A stretch of DNA of 64,000 bases from Alphaproteobacteria bacterium (GCA_020638555.1 JACKII010000005.1:186001-250000), one strand, 5' to 3'. Counted from the stretch's first letter, positions 16,501 to 24,481 are shown. Numbers and translations are program-made. Notes: generated by a model from the letters alone, not told the origin.

Positions 16501-16973
16501 ACGGCCATTTCGGCCGGCTCTTTACCCGCCTCTTCGGCGGCGGCGAGGCGCAGTTGCGGCTGGTGGGCGACGACGACCCGCTGGAGGCGGGGCTGGAAGT
16601 GTTCGCCTGCCCGCCCGGCAAGAAACCGCAGGCGCTGACCGCGCTTTCCGGCGGCGAGCGGGCGCTGACGGCGGTGGCGCTGCTATTCGCCGCCTTCCTC
16701 ACCAACCCGGCGCCGATCTGCGTGCTGGACGAGGTCGACGCGCCGCTGGACGACGCCAATGTCGACCGGCTCTGCCGCCTGATCGAGGAAATCGCCGACG
16801 AGGCCGGCACCCGCTTCCTCTGCATCACCCATCACCGGCTGACCATGGCCCGCATGGACCGGTTGTTCGGCGTGACCATGGAGGAAAGGGGCGTGTCGCG
16901 GCTGGTCTCGGTCGACCTGCGCCAGGCGGATTCGCTGCGCCAGATGCAATTGCCCTTGCGGGCGGCGGAATAG
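13529..16973 (+). pseudogene. smc: Chromosome partition protein Smc, frame broken three times in this sequence
   Basis: The SMC ATPase organises and segregates the chromosome as a long coiled-coil dimer. All parts are present. GTG 13529 follows CAGGAG, and Walker A GPNGCGKSN is at residues 31-39. Ala/Glu-rich coiled coils flank a hinge (about 15010-15400, LLDLLQVEPGYEQALAAALGDD). The signature LSGGERALTAVALLF and Walker B ICVLDEVDAPLDDAN are near the C-terminus. Total length corresponds to about 1148 residues, normal for the family. The frame shifts near 14619-14621 (one base missing; TGA at 14624), near 15649-15651 (one base extra) and near 15845-15858 (one base extra). All three lie in GC-rich tracts of the arms. 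They may be sequencing errors, since smc is usually important for growth, or real decay. Confidence 0.88.
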
Positions 16974-16978
16974 CCCCC

Positions 16979-17050
16979 GCTCACCTCCCCACCCGCTCAC
17001 CTCCCCACCCACTCACCTCACCGCCCACTCACCTCACCGCCCGCTCACCG
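16979..17050. repeat. 16-bp minisatellite downstream of smc
   Basis: Four and a half copies of a 16-bp unit begin 6 nt after the smc stop codon: GCTCACCTCCCCACCC twice, ACTCACCTCACCGCCC twice, then a partial copy. Copies one and two are identical, as are three and four, which suggests a two-step expansion. It is non-coding. Confidence 0.88.
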
Positions 17051-17141
17051 GCAATTGACCCGGTACGGCCGGAGTGTGAACGGCGGCGGTCGGGCATTCC
17101 GGCTATGGTGCGGAAAACGCAGACGCCTAAGGAGCCCCGCC

Positions 17142-17609
17142 ATGCGCCCTCTCTTCCATACCCTCGCCCTGTTGCTGGTCGTTGCCTGGACCGGCAGCGC
17201 GCTTGCCGGCGATGTGCGCCAGAATCTGGGCCCGGACGGTCTGGCGCTGAAGGGCTATGACCCGGTCGCCTATCAGACCGAGGGCGCGGCCGTGCCGGGC
17301 AAGGCGGCCTTCACGGCCACCCATGACGGCGCCACCTACCGCTTTGCCAGCGCGGGCAACCGCGACGCCTTCGCCGCCGACCCGGCCCGCTACACGCCGG
17401 CCTTCGGCGGCTATTGCGCCATGGCCATGGTGTTCGCCAAAAAGGTGGACACCGACCCCACCGCCTTCCGCGTCGTCGACGGCCAGCTTTATCTCAATTT
17501 CAACCAGGCGGTTCGGGACCGCTGGTTGCAGGATGTTCCCGGCAACATCGCCAAGGCCAACGCCAACTGGTCCGTCGTCGCCGACAAGCCCGCGTCCGCC
17601 CTGCAATAG
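17142..17609 (+). CDS. Exported YHS-domain protein
   Basis: A 155-residue protein with a Sec signal peptide (MRPLFHTLALLLVVAWTGSALA, cleavage near residue 22) and one YHS domain: LALKGYDPVAYQTEGAAVPGK, YRFASAGNRDAFAADPARYTPAFGGYCAMAM. YHS domains occur in metal-handling and redox-linked proteins; this periplasmic form (GYDPVAYF-type) is widespread in proteobacteria with no firmly established activity. A conserved Cys is present in FGGYCAMAM. AAGGAG lies upstream of ATG 17142. It lies alone between smc and the F0 ATP synthase operon. Confidence 0.85.
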   Translation: MRPLFHTLALLLVVAWTGSALAGDVRQNLGPDGLALKGYDPVAYQTEGAAVPGKAAFTATHDGATYRFASAGNRDAFAADPARYTPAFGGYCAMAMVFAKKVDTDPTAFRVVDGQLYLNFNQAVRDRWLQDVPGNIAKANANWSVVADKPASALQ

Positions 17610-17743
17610 GCGGGCGTTCCGCCGGCTTCCGCCGGCCCTTCCCCCGGCCCGCGTCGCCGGCGGGAGCGGAGCCCGGATTCCTCCCGCTCCGTTCGGCCCC
17701 TAGCCGAACTGTGGCAAGTAAGCGCAAGGCTGCGCAGGGTGCA

Positions 17744-17773
17744 TTGACCCTTCTCCCCAGACCCGCCTATGTT
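17744..17773 (+). promoter_or_regulatory. Candidate sigma-70 promoter of the F0 ATP synthase operon
   Basis: TTGACC (17744-17749), an 18-nt spacer and TATGTT (17768-17773) lie about 97 nt before the atpI start, in the gap between the YHS gene and atpI. The match is good for a GC-rich genome; no experimental support. Confidence 0.45.
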
Positions 17774-17869
17774 CCGCCCGCCTTGCACCGGGGCGGCCGC
17801 TCTCGGGATGCGATGTTGCGGGCGGACAGTTCAAGGCGCTGACAAAGCGAACCAGGCAGCCAACCCGCA

Positions 17870-18217
17870 ATGAGCGATCCCAGGCCTTCGGACGATTTCG
17901 ACAAACGCCTTGCCGCCGCGCGCGCGCAACAGGAGTCGCAGATCCGGCCGAAGCGGAGCGTTGCTTCGATGTCGGGCGCGGCCGTCGGTTTTCGCATCGC
18001 GGTCGAGATTCTGGCGGCAGTGGCCGTCGGGGTCGCGATCGGTCTGATGCTGGACGGATGGCTGGGCACAAAGCCCTGGCTGCTGATTCTGTTCTGCATG
18101 CTGGGGTTCGGTGCGGCTTTGGTCAATGTGATGCGGACGGCGCGCGAGATGGATCGCAAGCGCCGGGAAGCAAAACAGGCCGGTGCCGAACCGGATCGCG
18201 TTAAAGACGACCAGTAG
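17870..18217 (+). CDS. atpI: ATP synthase assembly protein I (AtpI)
   Basis: A 115-residue inner-membrane protein encoded first in the F0 operon. The N-terminal RLAAARAQQESQ helix is cytoplasmic. Two membrane spans follow (GFRIAVEILAAVAVGVAIGLMLDGW, then PWLLILFCMLGFGAALVNVMRTA) and a charged tail. AtpI is thought to help assemble the c-ring or import Mg2+, and it is not part of the finished enzyme. The Gly-rich first span and the WLG...PWLLIL loop are typical of the alphaproteobacterial form. atpB starts 25 nt downstream. Confidence 0.9.
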   Translation: MSDPRPSDDFDKRLAAARAQQESQIRPKRSVASMSGAAVGFRIAVEILAAVAVGVAIGLMLDGWLGTKPWLLILFCMLGFGAALVNVMRTAREMDRKRREAKQAGAEPDRVKDDQ

Positions 18218-18241
18218 ACGACACGAAACGGGTAAACGACC

Positions 18242-19045
18242 GTGGCATCGACCGGACACGCCGACCAGGCTCAGAACGCAGCGTCACACGCTGTGGACGC
18301 CGCTCTGCAACACGCCGAAAAGGTGATCGATCCGCTGCACCAGTTCCAGATCTGGCCGATCCTGGACATCCATATCGCGGGCTTGAACCTGTCCTTCACC
18401 AATTCCTCGCTGTGGATGGTGATCGCGTCGGCAGTAGCCTTCGGCATCATGTGGATGGGCATGCGCAATGCGCAGCTGGTGCCGGGCCGGATGCAGGTAA
18501 TCGCGGAAATGCTGTATGGCATCGTCGCCAACATGCTGCGCGACAATGTCGGCGACGAGGGCAAGAAATACTTCCCGCTGATCTTCACCCTGTTCCTGTT
18601 CGTGCTGTTCGGCAACGTGCTGGGCCTGATCCCCGGCTCGTTCACCTTCACCAGCCATCTGGCGGTGACCTTCTTCATGGCGGCGGTGATCTTCATTGCC
18701 GTCACCGTCATCGGCATCGTGCGCCACGGCACGCATTTCCTGCGGCTGTTCTTCCCCGAAGGCGCGCCCGGCTGGACCGCGGTCATCCTGGTGCCGATCG
18801 AACTGGTGTCCTATCTCTCCCGTCCGGTCAGCCTGTCGGTGCGTCTGTTCGCCAACATGGTGGTGGGCCACACCCTGCTGAAGGTGCTGGGCGGGTTTGC
18901 GGTGCTGATGGGCGCAGCCGGCGTGCTGCCGCTGGCCCTGCTGGTGCCGATTACCGCGCTGGAGTTTCTGGTTGCGGCGTTGCAGGCCTATGTGTTCACC
19001 ATTCTCACCTGCATCTACCTGCACGACGCAATTCACCTGCACTAG
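18242..19045 (+). CDS. atpB: F0F1 ATP synthase subunit a
   Basis: Membrane stator subunit holding the proton half-channels next to the c-ring. The 267-residue protein starts with GTG and has an acidic N-terminal region (HQFQIWPILDIHIAGLNLSFTNSSLW), then five to six membrane spans. The channel region SYLSRPVSLSVRLFANMVVGHTLLKVLGGF contains the essential Arg in SVRLFANM. The final span (LVAALQAYVFTILTCIYLHDAIH) carries the conserved Gln of the second half-channel. It lies between atpI and atpE in the usual F0 order. Confidence 0.95.
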   Translation: MASTGHADQAQNAASHAVDAALQHAEKVIDPLHQFQIWPILDIHIAGLNLSFTNSSLWMVIASAVAFGIMWMGMRNAQLVPGRMQVIAEMLYGIVANMLRDNVGDEGKKYFPLIFTLFLFVLFGNVLGLIPGSFTFTSHLAVTFFMAAVIFIAVTVIGIVRHGTHFLRLFFPEGAPGWTAVILVPIELVSYLSRPVSLSVRLFANMVVGHTLLKVLGGFAVLMGAAGVLPLALLVPITALEFLVAALQAYVFTILTCIYLHDAIHLH

Positions 19046-19128
19046 GCGGCCCTGACCGGCTGGCCGGTGTTCCCAACCTTGATCCCTTGTAACCCGCTCG
19101 AACGAGTACGCTTAGAGGAGTTTTCGAC

Positions 19129-19353
19129 ATGGAAGCGGATGCCGCGAAACTGATTGGCGCTGGCCTGGCTGCGATCGGCATGATCGGTGCCGGTATCGGT
19201 GTGGGCAATGTCTGGTCGTCCTACATCTCGGCGATTGCGCGCAACCCGGCCTCGAAGGACGAGATCGGCGCGAACATCTGGATCGGCTTCGCCGTTACCG
19301 AAGCCATCGCGCTGTTCGCCCTCATCGTCGCGCTGATCGCGCTGTTCGCCTAA
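19129..19353 (+). CDS. atpE: F0F1 ATP synthase subunit c
   Basis: Proteolipid whose copies form the rotating c-ring. The 74-residue hairpin has a first span rich in Gly (GAGLAAIGMIGAGIGVGNVW), the polar loop ISAIARNPASKDEIG with the conserved Arg-Asn-Pro, and a second span with the proton-carrying carboxylate Glu58 (IGFAVTEAIALFALIVAL). The ion-binding pattern looks proton- rather than sodium-specific because the Na+-type Gln/Ser-Thr set is absent. GAGGAG precedes the ATG. The 164-nt gap to the next gene is the longest in the operon. Confidence 0.96.
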   Translation: MEADAAKLIGAGLAAIGMIGAGIGVGNVWSSYISAIARNPASKDEIGANIWIGFAVTEAIALFALIVALIALFA

Positions 19354-19517
19354 GACCGGTTGCCGGGCCAGGGGTCGCGGGGTGCGGGGTTCCACCCGAC
19401 CGCGGCCAGGCCCGACAACTCGTTCGAGCGGCGGTGCGCCGGCGGGGACGATCCCAGTCCCCCGTCGGCGCGGCGCACTCCGGTCGGCGGATCGCCTAGC
19501 TCCCTTGGAGCCGAACA

Positions 19518-20009
19518 ATGCCCCAGTTTGAACCAACATGGTTTGCCAGCCAGATTTTCTGGTTGGTGATCGTGTTTTATCTGTTTTACCGCCTGCTGAA
19601 ATCGCGGGTGGTCCCCGGCGTCGCCAGCCTGCTGGCCGAACGCGACGCCCGCATCCAGGGCGACCTGGAACTGGCGCAACGCCGCCGGGACGAGCTGGAA
19701 GAGATGCGCGCCGCCTATGAGGCGAATCTCGCATCCGCCCGCGCCGAAGCCCAGGCGGAACTGGCCTCGGCCCAGGCCCGCATGGCCCAGCAGCAGGCCG
19801 CGGCGCTGGAGCAGGTCGGCCAGGAACTGGCCGCGCAGGCCACCGAGGCCGAGAAGCGCATCGCCGCCGAAAAGGATGCCGCGCTCGCCGATATCCGCAC
19901 GGTTGCGGTCGAGGTCGCGACGGCTGCCAGCGGTCGCCTGTCCGGTGGCTCGGTCGATGCCGCGCGGATCGAATCCGCCGTTGACGCCAGCATGGAGGCC
20001 CGCCGATGA
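19518..20009 (+). CDS. atpF': F0F1 ATP synthase subunit b'
   Basis: One of two different b-type stator subunits, as in photosynthetic and many other alphaproteobacteria. The 163-residue protein has one N-terminal membrane span (FWLVIVFYLFYRLL) and then a long Ala/Glu/Arg-rich coiled coil that reaches the F1 head. The MPQFEPTWFASQIFWL start is typical of b' rather than b. Its stop overlaps the atpF start by 4 nt (ATGA), ensuring equal production of both stator arms. Confidence 0.92.
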   Translation: MPQFEPTWFASQIFWLVIVFYLFYRLLKSRVVPGVASLLAERDARIQGDLELAQRRRDELEEMRAAYEANLASARAEAQAELASAQARMAQQQAAALEQVGQELAAQATEAEKRIAAEKDAALADIRTVAVEVATAASGRLSGGSVDAARIESAVDASMEARR

Positions 20010-20482
20010 CCCCCGAACTCGTCGTCGCCGCTGCGCTGCTCATCTTCCTCGCCCTGGTGTGGTGGAAGGGTCGCGCCGCGATCCTCGCCGTGCTGGACAA
20101 GCGGACCGATGCGATCCGCAACCAGCTGGACGAAGCCCGCCGCCTGCGCGAAGAGGCGGAGGCCATGTATGCCGACATCGCCAAGAAGCAGCAGGAAGCC
20201 ACGGCCACCGCTGCGGCCATGATCGAAGAGGCCCAGGAACAGGCCGGCCGCATCGAGCGGGAAGCGGAAACTGCGCTGCAAGCCGCCATTGCCCGTCGCC
20301 GCGAGCAGGCGCTGGAAAAGATCGGCCAGGCGGAAGCCGAAGCCCTGCGCGAGGTTCGCGCCAAGGCAGTCGACATCGCCATCGAGGCCAGCCGCCGCGT
20401 GTTGGCGGAGGACATGGCCGGCGCGTCCGGTCAGGCCGCCGTCGATGCCGCGATTGCGGAACTGCCGCGCCGGCTCAACTGA
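20006..20482 (+). CDS. atpF: F0F1 ATP synthase subunit b
   Basis: Second stator b subunit, pairing with b' in the peripheral stalk. The 158 residues comprise a short N-terminal membrane anchor (ELVVAAALLIFLALVWWKG), ILAVLDKRTDAIRNQLDEARRLREEAEAMY leading into a long coiled coil, and a C-terminal region that contacts the delta subunit (AtpH). The start overlaps the end of atpF' by 4 nt. It is the last gene of the F0 operon and is followed 45 nt later by a strong terminator. Confidence 0.93.
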   Translation: MTPELVVAAALLIFLALVWWKGRAAILAVLDKRTDAIRNQLDEARRLREEAEAMYADIAKKQQEATATAAAMIEEAQEQAGRIEREAETALQAAIARRREQALEKIGQAEAEALREVRAKAVDIAIEASRRVLAEDMAGASGQAAVDAAIAELPRRLN

Positions 20483-20527
20483 GCCGCAAGCCACTCTGGT
20501 TGCCGGGGCTCCGCCCCGGTCGGATCG

Positions 20528-20566
20528 GGCGCCGGTCCCCCAACGGGGGCGGGCGCCTTTTCTTTT
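20528..20566 (+). terminator. Intrinsic terminator of the F0 operon
   Basis: The compound stem has outer arms GGCGCC (20528-20533) and GGCGCC (20552-20557) around an inner CCCCC-AAC-GGGGG hairpin, followed by TTTTCTTTT (20558-20566). This closes atpIBEF'F and separates it from the injection-system genes. Confidence 0.85.
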
Positions 20567-20819
20567 GCCGACACCCCAAGGCCCAAGCCCGCGCGGTCCG
20601 CCGTGGCCGCGGGGAAAATGCACCTGTTCTCATGGTTGTACAGGAATCGGCCTTGCACCCAACCGCAAAACCCATAAGCTGTTCGCAACGCTCAACCCGT
20701 TGATCCAACGGCCCAGGGATCGGACGACGCGGTATGGATGACCGAACAGCCAGTGACAGTGGCTTGTCGCCCCGGCCCGGACCGTCAGCGGAACGGCATC
20801 AGGGGCAGAACCACACGCC
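20567..20819 (+). other. Leader region of the injection-system gene block
   Basis: There are 253 nt with no gene between the F0 terminator and the DUF4255 start. A weak -35-like TTGCAC with a TAAGCT-like sequence about 16 nt downstream lies in 20650-20685, in the only moderately AT-rich patch. No clear operator, riboswitch or small ORF was seen. A promoter for the downstream block must lie here if the block has its own, because the upstream terminator is strong. Confidence 0.4.
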
Positions 20820-21413
20820 ATGATTGATCGCGCCCTCGAACTCATCGCCAGCCGATTGAACCAGCATTTGCGGGTGCGGCTGCGGTCGGACGAGGATCTG
20901 GTGGTGGTCACCAATGCGGTCGACACCGACGGTTCGCCGAGCAAGCTGATCGACGACAAGCTGGCGCTGTTCATCGTCAATATCGAGAAAGAGACCGTCT
21001 CGCGCGTGCCGCCGCCGCCCATGATGCCCGGCGACCGCTTCGCCATCCACCGCGAGCCGCTGCGGCTCAACATGCTGGTGATGCTGGCGGCCGGCTACAC
21101 CGACGGCAATTATCTCCAGGCGCTGAAGCATGTGGCGACGGCCGTGCGCTTCCTCCAGGCCAACGCCGTCTTCACGCATCAGAACGCGCCGGAAATGGAC
21201 GCGGGGCTGGACCGGGTCGTGCTGGAAATCCAGAACCTGCCCACCCAGGAACTCAGCCATCTCTGGGGCGTGTTCGGCGGCCGCTACCTGCCCTCGGTGC
21301 TCTATTCCATGCGCACGGTCTCGATCGCGCCCGAGGCGCTGGACGACGTGGCCGAGCCGATAACGGCGCCGGAGGTGGCGCTGGCCAGGGTCGGCGGAAG
21401 GGGGGCATCCTGA
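20820..21413 (+). CDS. DUF4255 protein, contractile injection system cap (Afp16/Pvc16-like)
   Basis: A 197-residue protein of the DUF4255 family, which in extracellular contractile injection systems caps the distal end of the sheath/tube and sets its length. Visible family features are an N-terminal helix (MIDRALELIASRLNQHLRV), a LNMLVMLAAGYTDGNYLQALKHVATAVRFLQ core, and the C-terminal LPTQELSHLWGVFGGRYLPSVLYSMRTV, which closely follows the DUF4255 pattern lWxxlGgxYxPSvxYxvR. It is the first gene of the block and overlaps the next gene by 1 nt. In most such clusters this gene comes last, after the ATPase; here it leads. Confidence 0.85.
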   Translation: MIDRALELIASRLNQHLRVRLRSDEDLVVVTNAVDTDGSPSKLIDDKLALFIVNIEKETVSRVPPPPMMPGDRFAIHREPLRLNMLVMLAAGYTDGNYLQALKHVATAVRFLQANAVFTHQNAPEMDAGLDRVVLEIQNLPTQELSHLWGVFGGRYLPSVLYSMRTVSIAPEALDDVAEPITAPEVALARVGGRGAS

Positions 21414-22243
21414 TGCGCTTCCGCCCGCTGGTCACGCTCACGCTGGAGCACGCCTTCTATGCCGAGGGCGTCGCGACCGGCGTGCGCTTCGTGCCGGACG
21501 CGGCGACGGCGCGGCGCCTCGCCGCCCGCTGGTATGCCTGGCGCGGCCAGGGCGGCCGGCTCACGATTGCCGTGGACGCGGCCGACCTGCCGCCCGCGGA
21601 CGCCGCCCCCTTCCGCTTCCTGGTCTGGCCGACCGACCCGGACCTGCCCGCCGCCAGCGAGGCGTTCCTGAGCGACGGGCCGCAAATGGCGGTGCTCTCC
21701 ACCGACGCCGGGGTGCGCGAGGACGACGGCCGCTGGCGGCTGCACGCCGGCGACTGTGTGAACGCCGCCGATCTGGCCGACCCCGAAGCCGACGCCGGTC
21801 CCCACCCGGCCGTGCCCGGGCGCCGACCGTTGCTGGAAGTGCGCCTCGCCCCGCCGGAGGGCGATACGTCGCCGCCGGAGGGCGATACGCCTCCGCCACT
21901 GGAGACCGTCGTCCGGCTGGCGAGCCGCAAGGTGTTCTGGACCTATCTGGTGCAGGGCGCGGCGGATCGCGGGCCGCTCAGCGTCGTCGACGCCGCGGGC
22001 GAATTGCGGTTCGAGGCGGTGGACGAGACGCCCCTGCCCGGCCGGGCGCCGGCGCAGACCTTCCGTTCCGCCGACCCGCTCGCGCTGGCGGAGCGGCCGC
22101 CCTACCGTTTTCAGCTGCGCGAACAGGGCAGCGTCGCCGAGCGGGTGCTGATCCGCCGCCTGCCCGGCGCCGGCAACCGGTTTCGCCCCATCCCCGGCCA
22201 GCCGGACGGGGCGATGCAGGCGGAGATATTCGTTCATGTCTAA
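21413..22243 (+). CDS. Unknown protein of the contractile injection system block
   Basis: I do not recognise this 276-residue protein. The N-terminus RFRPLVTLTLEHAFYAEGVATGVRFVPD looks like a beta-strand pair. The middle is variable and includes a PPEGDT repeat near residues 147-160 encoded by a 21-bp tandem DNA duplication (21851-21889). The C-terminal half has KVFWTYLVQGAADRGPLSVVDAAG and PYRFQLREQGSVAERVLIRRLPG strands. Its start shares 1 nt with the stop of the DUF4255 gene and it precedes the sheath gene by 21 nt, so it is almost certainly co-expressed and may be an accessory or terminal-cap component. It has no signal peptide or membrane span. Confidence 0.7.
   Translation: MRFRPLVTLTLEHAFYAEGVATGVRFVPDAATARRLAARWYAWRGQGGRLTIAVDAADLPPADAAPFRFLVWPTDPDLPAASEAFLSDGPQMAVLSTDAGVREDDGRWRLHAGDCVNAADLADPEADAGPHPAVPGRRPLLEVRLAPPEGDTSPPEGDTPPPLETVVRLASRKVFWTYLVQGAADRGPLSVVDAAGELRFEAVDETPLPGRAPAQTFRSADPLALAERPPYRFQLREQGSVAERVLIRRLPGAGNRFRPIPGQPDGAMQAEIFVHV
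21851..21889. repeat. 21-bp tandem duplication in the unknown injection-system gene
   Basis: The unit CCGCCGGAGGGCGATACG occurs at 21851-21868 and again at 21872-21889, separated by TCG. The period is 21 bp, so the protein gains a repeated PPEGDT hexapeptide plus one residue without a frameshift. Confidence 0.85.
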
Positions 22244-22264
22244 CAGCCAGAGGAACCCCTAGCC

Positions 22265-23968
22265 ATGGCCGTGATGAAGACCCCCGGCGTCTATATCGTC
22301 GAGAAGGACGCCTTCCCCAATTCCATCGTCGAAGTCGCGACGGCGGTGCCGGTGTTCATCGGCCACACGGAAAAGGCGGTGAACGGCAATCGCTCGCTGC
22401 GCAACGTGCCCTGGCGGATTTCCTCCATGGCGGAGTTCATCACCTATTTCGGCGCGCCGCCGCCGGCGCAGTTCGGGCTGACCACGAAACAGCCGGAAGC
22501 GCGGGACGACATCTATGCGGTGACCCCGGTGCAGGACCCGGCGGATATCAGCCTGGGCGGGACCGACTACTGGCTGCCGCAGACCTCGACCCCGTATCTG
22601 ATGTCGGCGGCCATGAGCCTGTTCTTCCAGAACGGCGGCGGCCCCTGCTACATCGTCTCGATCGGCGGCTATGGCGACGACTTCGACGCCTCGAAGATGA
22701 CCAAGCCGCTGATCGCGCTGGAGAAAGAGCAGGAGCCGACGCTGGTGGTGGTGCCGGAGGCGGTGCGCCTCTCGCATCAGGACTGCATCAGCGTGCAGCA
22801 GGCGATGCTGGCGCATTGCGGCAAGATGATGAACCGGTTTGCCGTGCTCGACGTCTGGGACGGCTGGCGCGACCGGCAGGACCCGGCCGGCGACATGGTC
22901 GACGCCTTCCGCGACAAGCTGGGCATCAACTTCCTGAACTATGGCTGCGCCTATTACCCCTGGGTCAACACCACCATCTACCAGACCCGCGACATCTCGT
23001 TCAGCCAGTTCGACGACGACGGCAAGACGGCCTTGCAGACCCTGTTGCGGGCGGAACTGGGCCTGCCCGCGGCCTCCGATGGCGGCAATGCTCCGGCGGG
23101 AGGCGGCGCCTCGGCGGGGGGCGACACCCCGGCGGGAGGCGGCGCCTCGGCGGGGGGCGACACCCCGGCGGAGGGTGAAACCGCGGCCGAAGGCAACGCG
23201 AGCGCCGGCGGTGCAGCCGCCCCGGCGGCCAGCAGCCTGACGCCGGCGCAGCAGCAGTTGGAGAAGGCGATCGCCTCCATCACCGACGACTGGACCGGCA
23301 AGCCCGACGACAAGGCCATGCTGGAGAAAATGCTCCAGACCCAGAGCCTGCTCTATCGCGAACTGACCGGGCATATTGCCGGCAAGCTGAACCTGATCCC
23401 GCCGGCGGCGGCCATGGTCGGCATCTACACCATGGTGGATGCCACCCGCGGCGTCTGGAAGGCGCCGGCGAATGTCAGCCTGGCCTCGGTGGTCTCGCCG
23501 ACCGTCAACATCTCCAATGCCGAACAGGAGGACCTGAACGTCACGCCCATGGGCAAGTCGATCAACGCGATCCGCCCCTTCATCGGCGAGGGCGTGCTGG
23601 TCTGGGGCGCGCGCACGCTCGACGGCAACAGCCTGGACTGGCGCTATATCAACGTGCGCCGCACCATGATCATGATCGAGGAATCGGTGCGGCTGGCGGC
23701 CAAGGCCTATGTGTTCGAGCCGAACACCGCCAACACCTGGATCACGATCAAGGCCATGATCGCCAACTTCCTGACCGGCATCTGGAAGGCCGGCGGCCTG
23801 GCTGGCGCCGTGCCGGAGGATGCGTTCAGCGTGCATGTGGGCCTGGGCGAGACCATGACGGCGAACGACATTCTGGAGGGCATTCTGCGCGTCACCGTCC
23901 TGCTGGCGCCGACGCGGCCCGCCGAGTTCATCGAGATCACCTTCCAGCAACAGCAGCAGCGCTCGTAG
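22265..23968 (+). CDS. Contractile tail sheath protein (Afp2-4 / phage sheath family)
   Basis: The sheath surrounds the tube and contracts to drive it through a target membrane. The 567-residue protein starts MKTPGVYIVEKDAFPNSIVEVATAVPVFIGHTE, the classic sheath N-terminus. Its C-terminal domain contains FIGEGVLVWGARTLDGNSLDWRYINVRR, the most conserved sheath stretch, followed by the handshake strand near the end (VTVLLAPTRPAEFIEITFQQ). Between about residues 268 and 325 lies a Gly/Ala/Pro-rich insertion, partly encoded by a perfect 36-bp tandem repeat. The reading frame is intact. Only one sheath gene is present, against three in Afp. A tube gene follows. Confidence 0.93.
   Translation: MAVMKTPGVYIVEKDAFPNSIVEVATAVPVFIGHTEKAVNGNRSLRNVPWRISSMAEFITYFGAPPPAQFGLTTKQPEARDDIYAVTPVQDPADISLGGTDYWLPQTSTPYLMSAAMSLFFQNGGGPCYIVSIGGYGDDFDASKMTKPLIALEKEQEPTLVVVPEAVRLSHQDCISVQQAMLAHCGKMMNRFAVLDVWDGWRDRQDPAGDMVDAFRDKLGINFLNYGCAYYPWVNTTIYQTRDISFSQFDDDGKTALQTLLRAELGLPAASDGGNAPAGGGASAGGDTPAGGGASAGGDTPAEGETAAEGNASAGGAAAPAASSLTPAQQQLEKAIASITDDWTGKPDDKAMLEKMLQTQSLLYRELTGHIAGKLNLIPPAAAMVGIYTMVDATRGVWKAPANVSLASVVSPTVNISNAEQEDLNVTPMGKSINAIRPFIGEGVLVWGARTLDGNSLDWRYINVRRTMIMIEESVRLAAKAYVFEPNTANTWITIKAMIANFLTGIWKAGGLAGAVPEDAFSVHVGLGETMTANDILEGILRVTVLLAPTRPAEFIEITFQQQQQRS
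23095..23166. repeat. Perfect 36-bp tandem repeat inside the sheath gene
   Basis: Two identical 36-bp units (23095-23130 and 23131-23166) encode a 12-residue Gly/Ala/Ser/Asp/Thr/Pro repeat in the surface-type insertion of the sheath. Partly degenerate copies flank them on both sides. The period keeps the frame. Confidence 0.9.
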
Positions 23969-24011
23969 GGCGCCGCGCCGACCTATCCGCACGACCTAAG
24001 GAGACACCCCC

Positions 24012-24470
24012 ATGGCCGACGACGGTTCCGCCCAAAGCACCAGCATCTGGCCCATTCCCAAGTTTCACTTCCAGGTGAAATGGGACAGCAACGTCATGAG
24101 TTTCCAGGAGGTTTCGGGCCTCGACGTGGAGGCCCAACCGATCGAGTATCGCGCCGGCGACAATCCGGTGTTCAGCACGGTGAAAATGCCGGGCATCAAG
24201 AAATACTCGAACATCACCATGAAGAAGGGCGTGTTCAAGTCCGACAACAAGTTCTGGGACTGGTTCAACCAGATCAAGATGAACACGATCAAGCGCATCC
24301 CGATCACGATCAGCCTCTTGGACGAGTCCGGCTCGCCGACCATGGTCTGGACGCTGACCAACGCCTTCCCGACCAAGATCACCGGAACCGATCTGAAGTC
24401 GGACGGCAACGAGGTCGCGGTCGAGACCATCGAGATCGCCCACGAAGGCCTGACCATCGCCAACGGCTAG
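24012..24470 (+). CDS. Tail tube protein (Afp1/5, Hcp/gp19-like), first copy
   Basis: A 152-residue inner-tube protein of the T4 gp19-like family. It contains KFHFQVKWDSNVMSFQEVSGLDVEAQPIEYRAGDN, VFSTVKMPGIKKYSNITMKKG and VWTLTNAFPTKITGTDLKSDGNEVAVETIEIAHEG, the consecutive strands of the ring-forming beta-barrel. Identical rings of such proteins stack inside the sheath. AAGGAGACA lies before ATG 24012. A strong hairpin (24482-24508) follows its stop, and a second, divergent tube gene comes next; the order sheath, tube, tube matches other injection systems, where one copy is the main tube and the other the baseplate-proximal ring. Confidence 0.92.
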   Translation: MADDGSAQSTSIWPIPKFHFQVKWDSNVMSFQEVSGLDVEAQPIEYRAGDNPVFSTVKMPGIKKYSNITMKKGVFKSDNKFWDWFNQIKMNTIKRIPITISLLDESGSPTMVWTLTNAFPTKITGTDLKSDGNEVAVETIEIAHEGLTIANG

Positions 24471-24481
24471 CCGGCCATCCC

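Noticed and set aside
23095..23166. CRISPR array
   Set aside because: Direct 36-bp units have no spacers and lie in frame inside the sheath gene.
22259..23992. Antisense open frame across the sheath gene
   Set aside because: Same shadow effect; the forward sheath protein is unmistakable.
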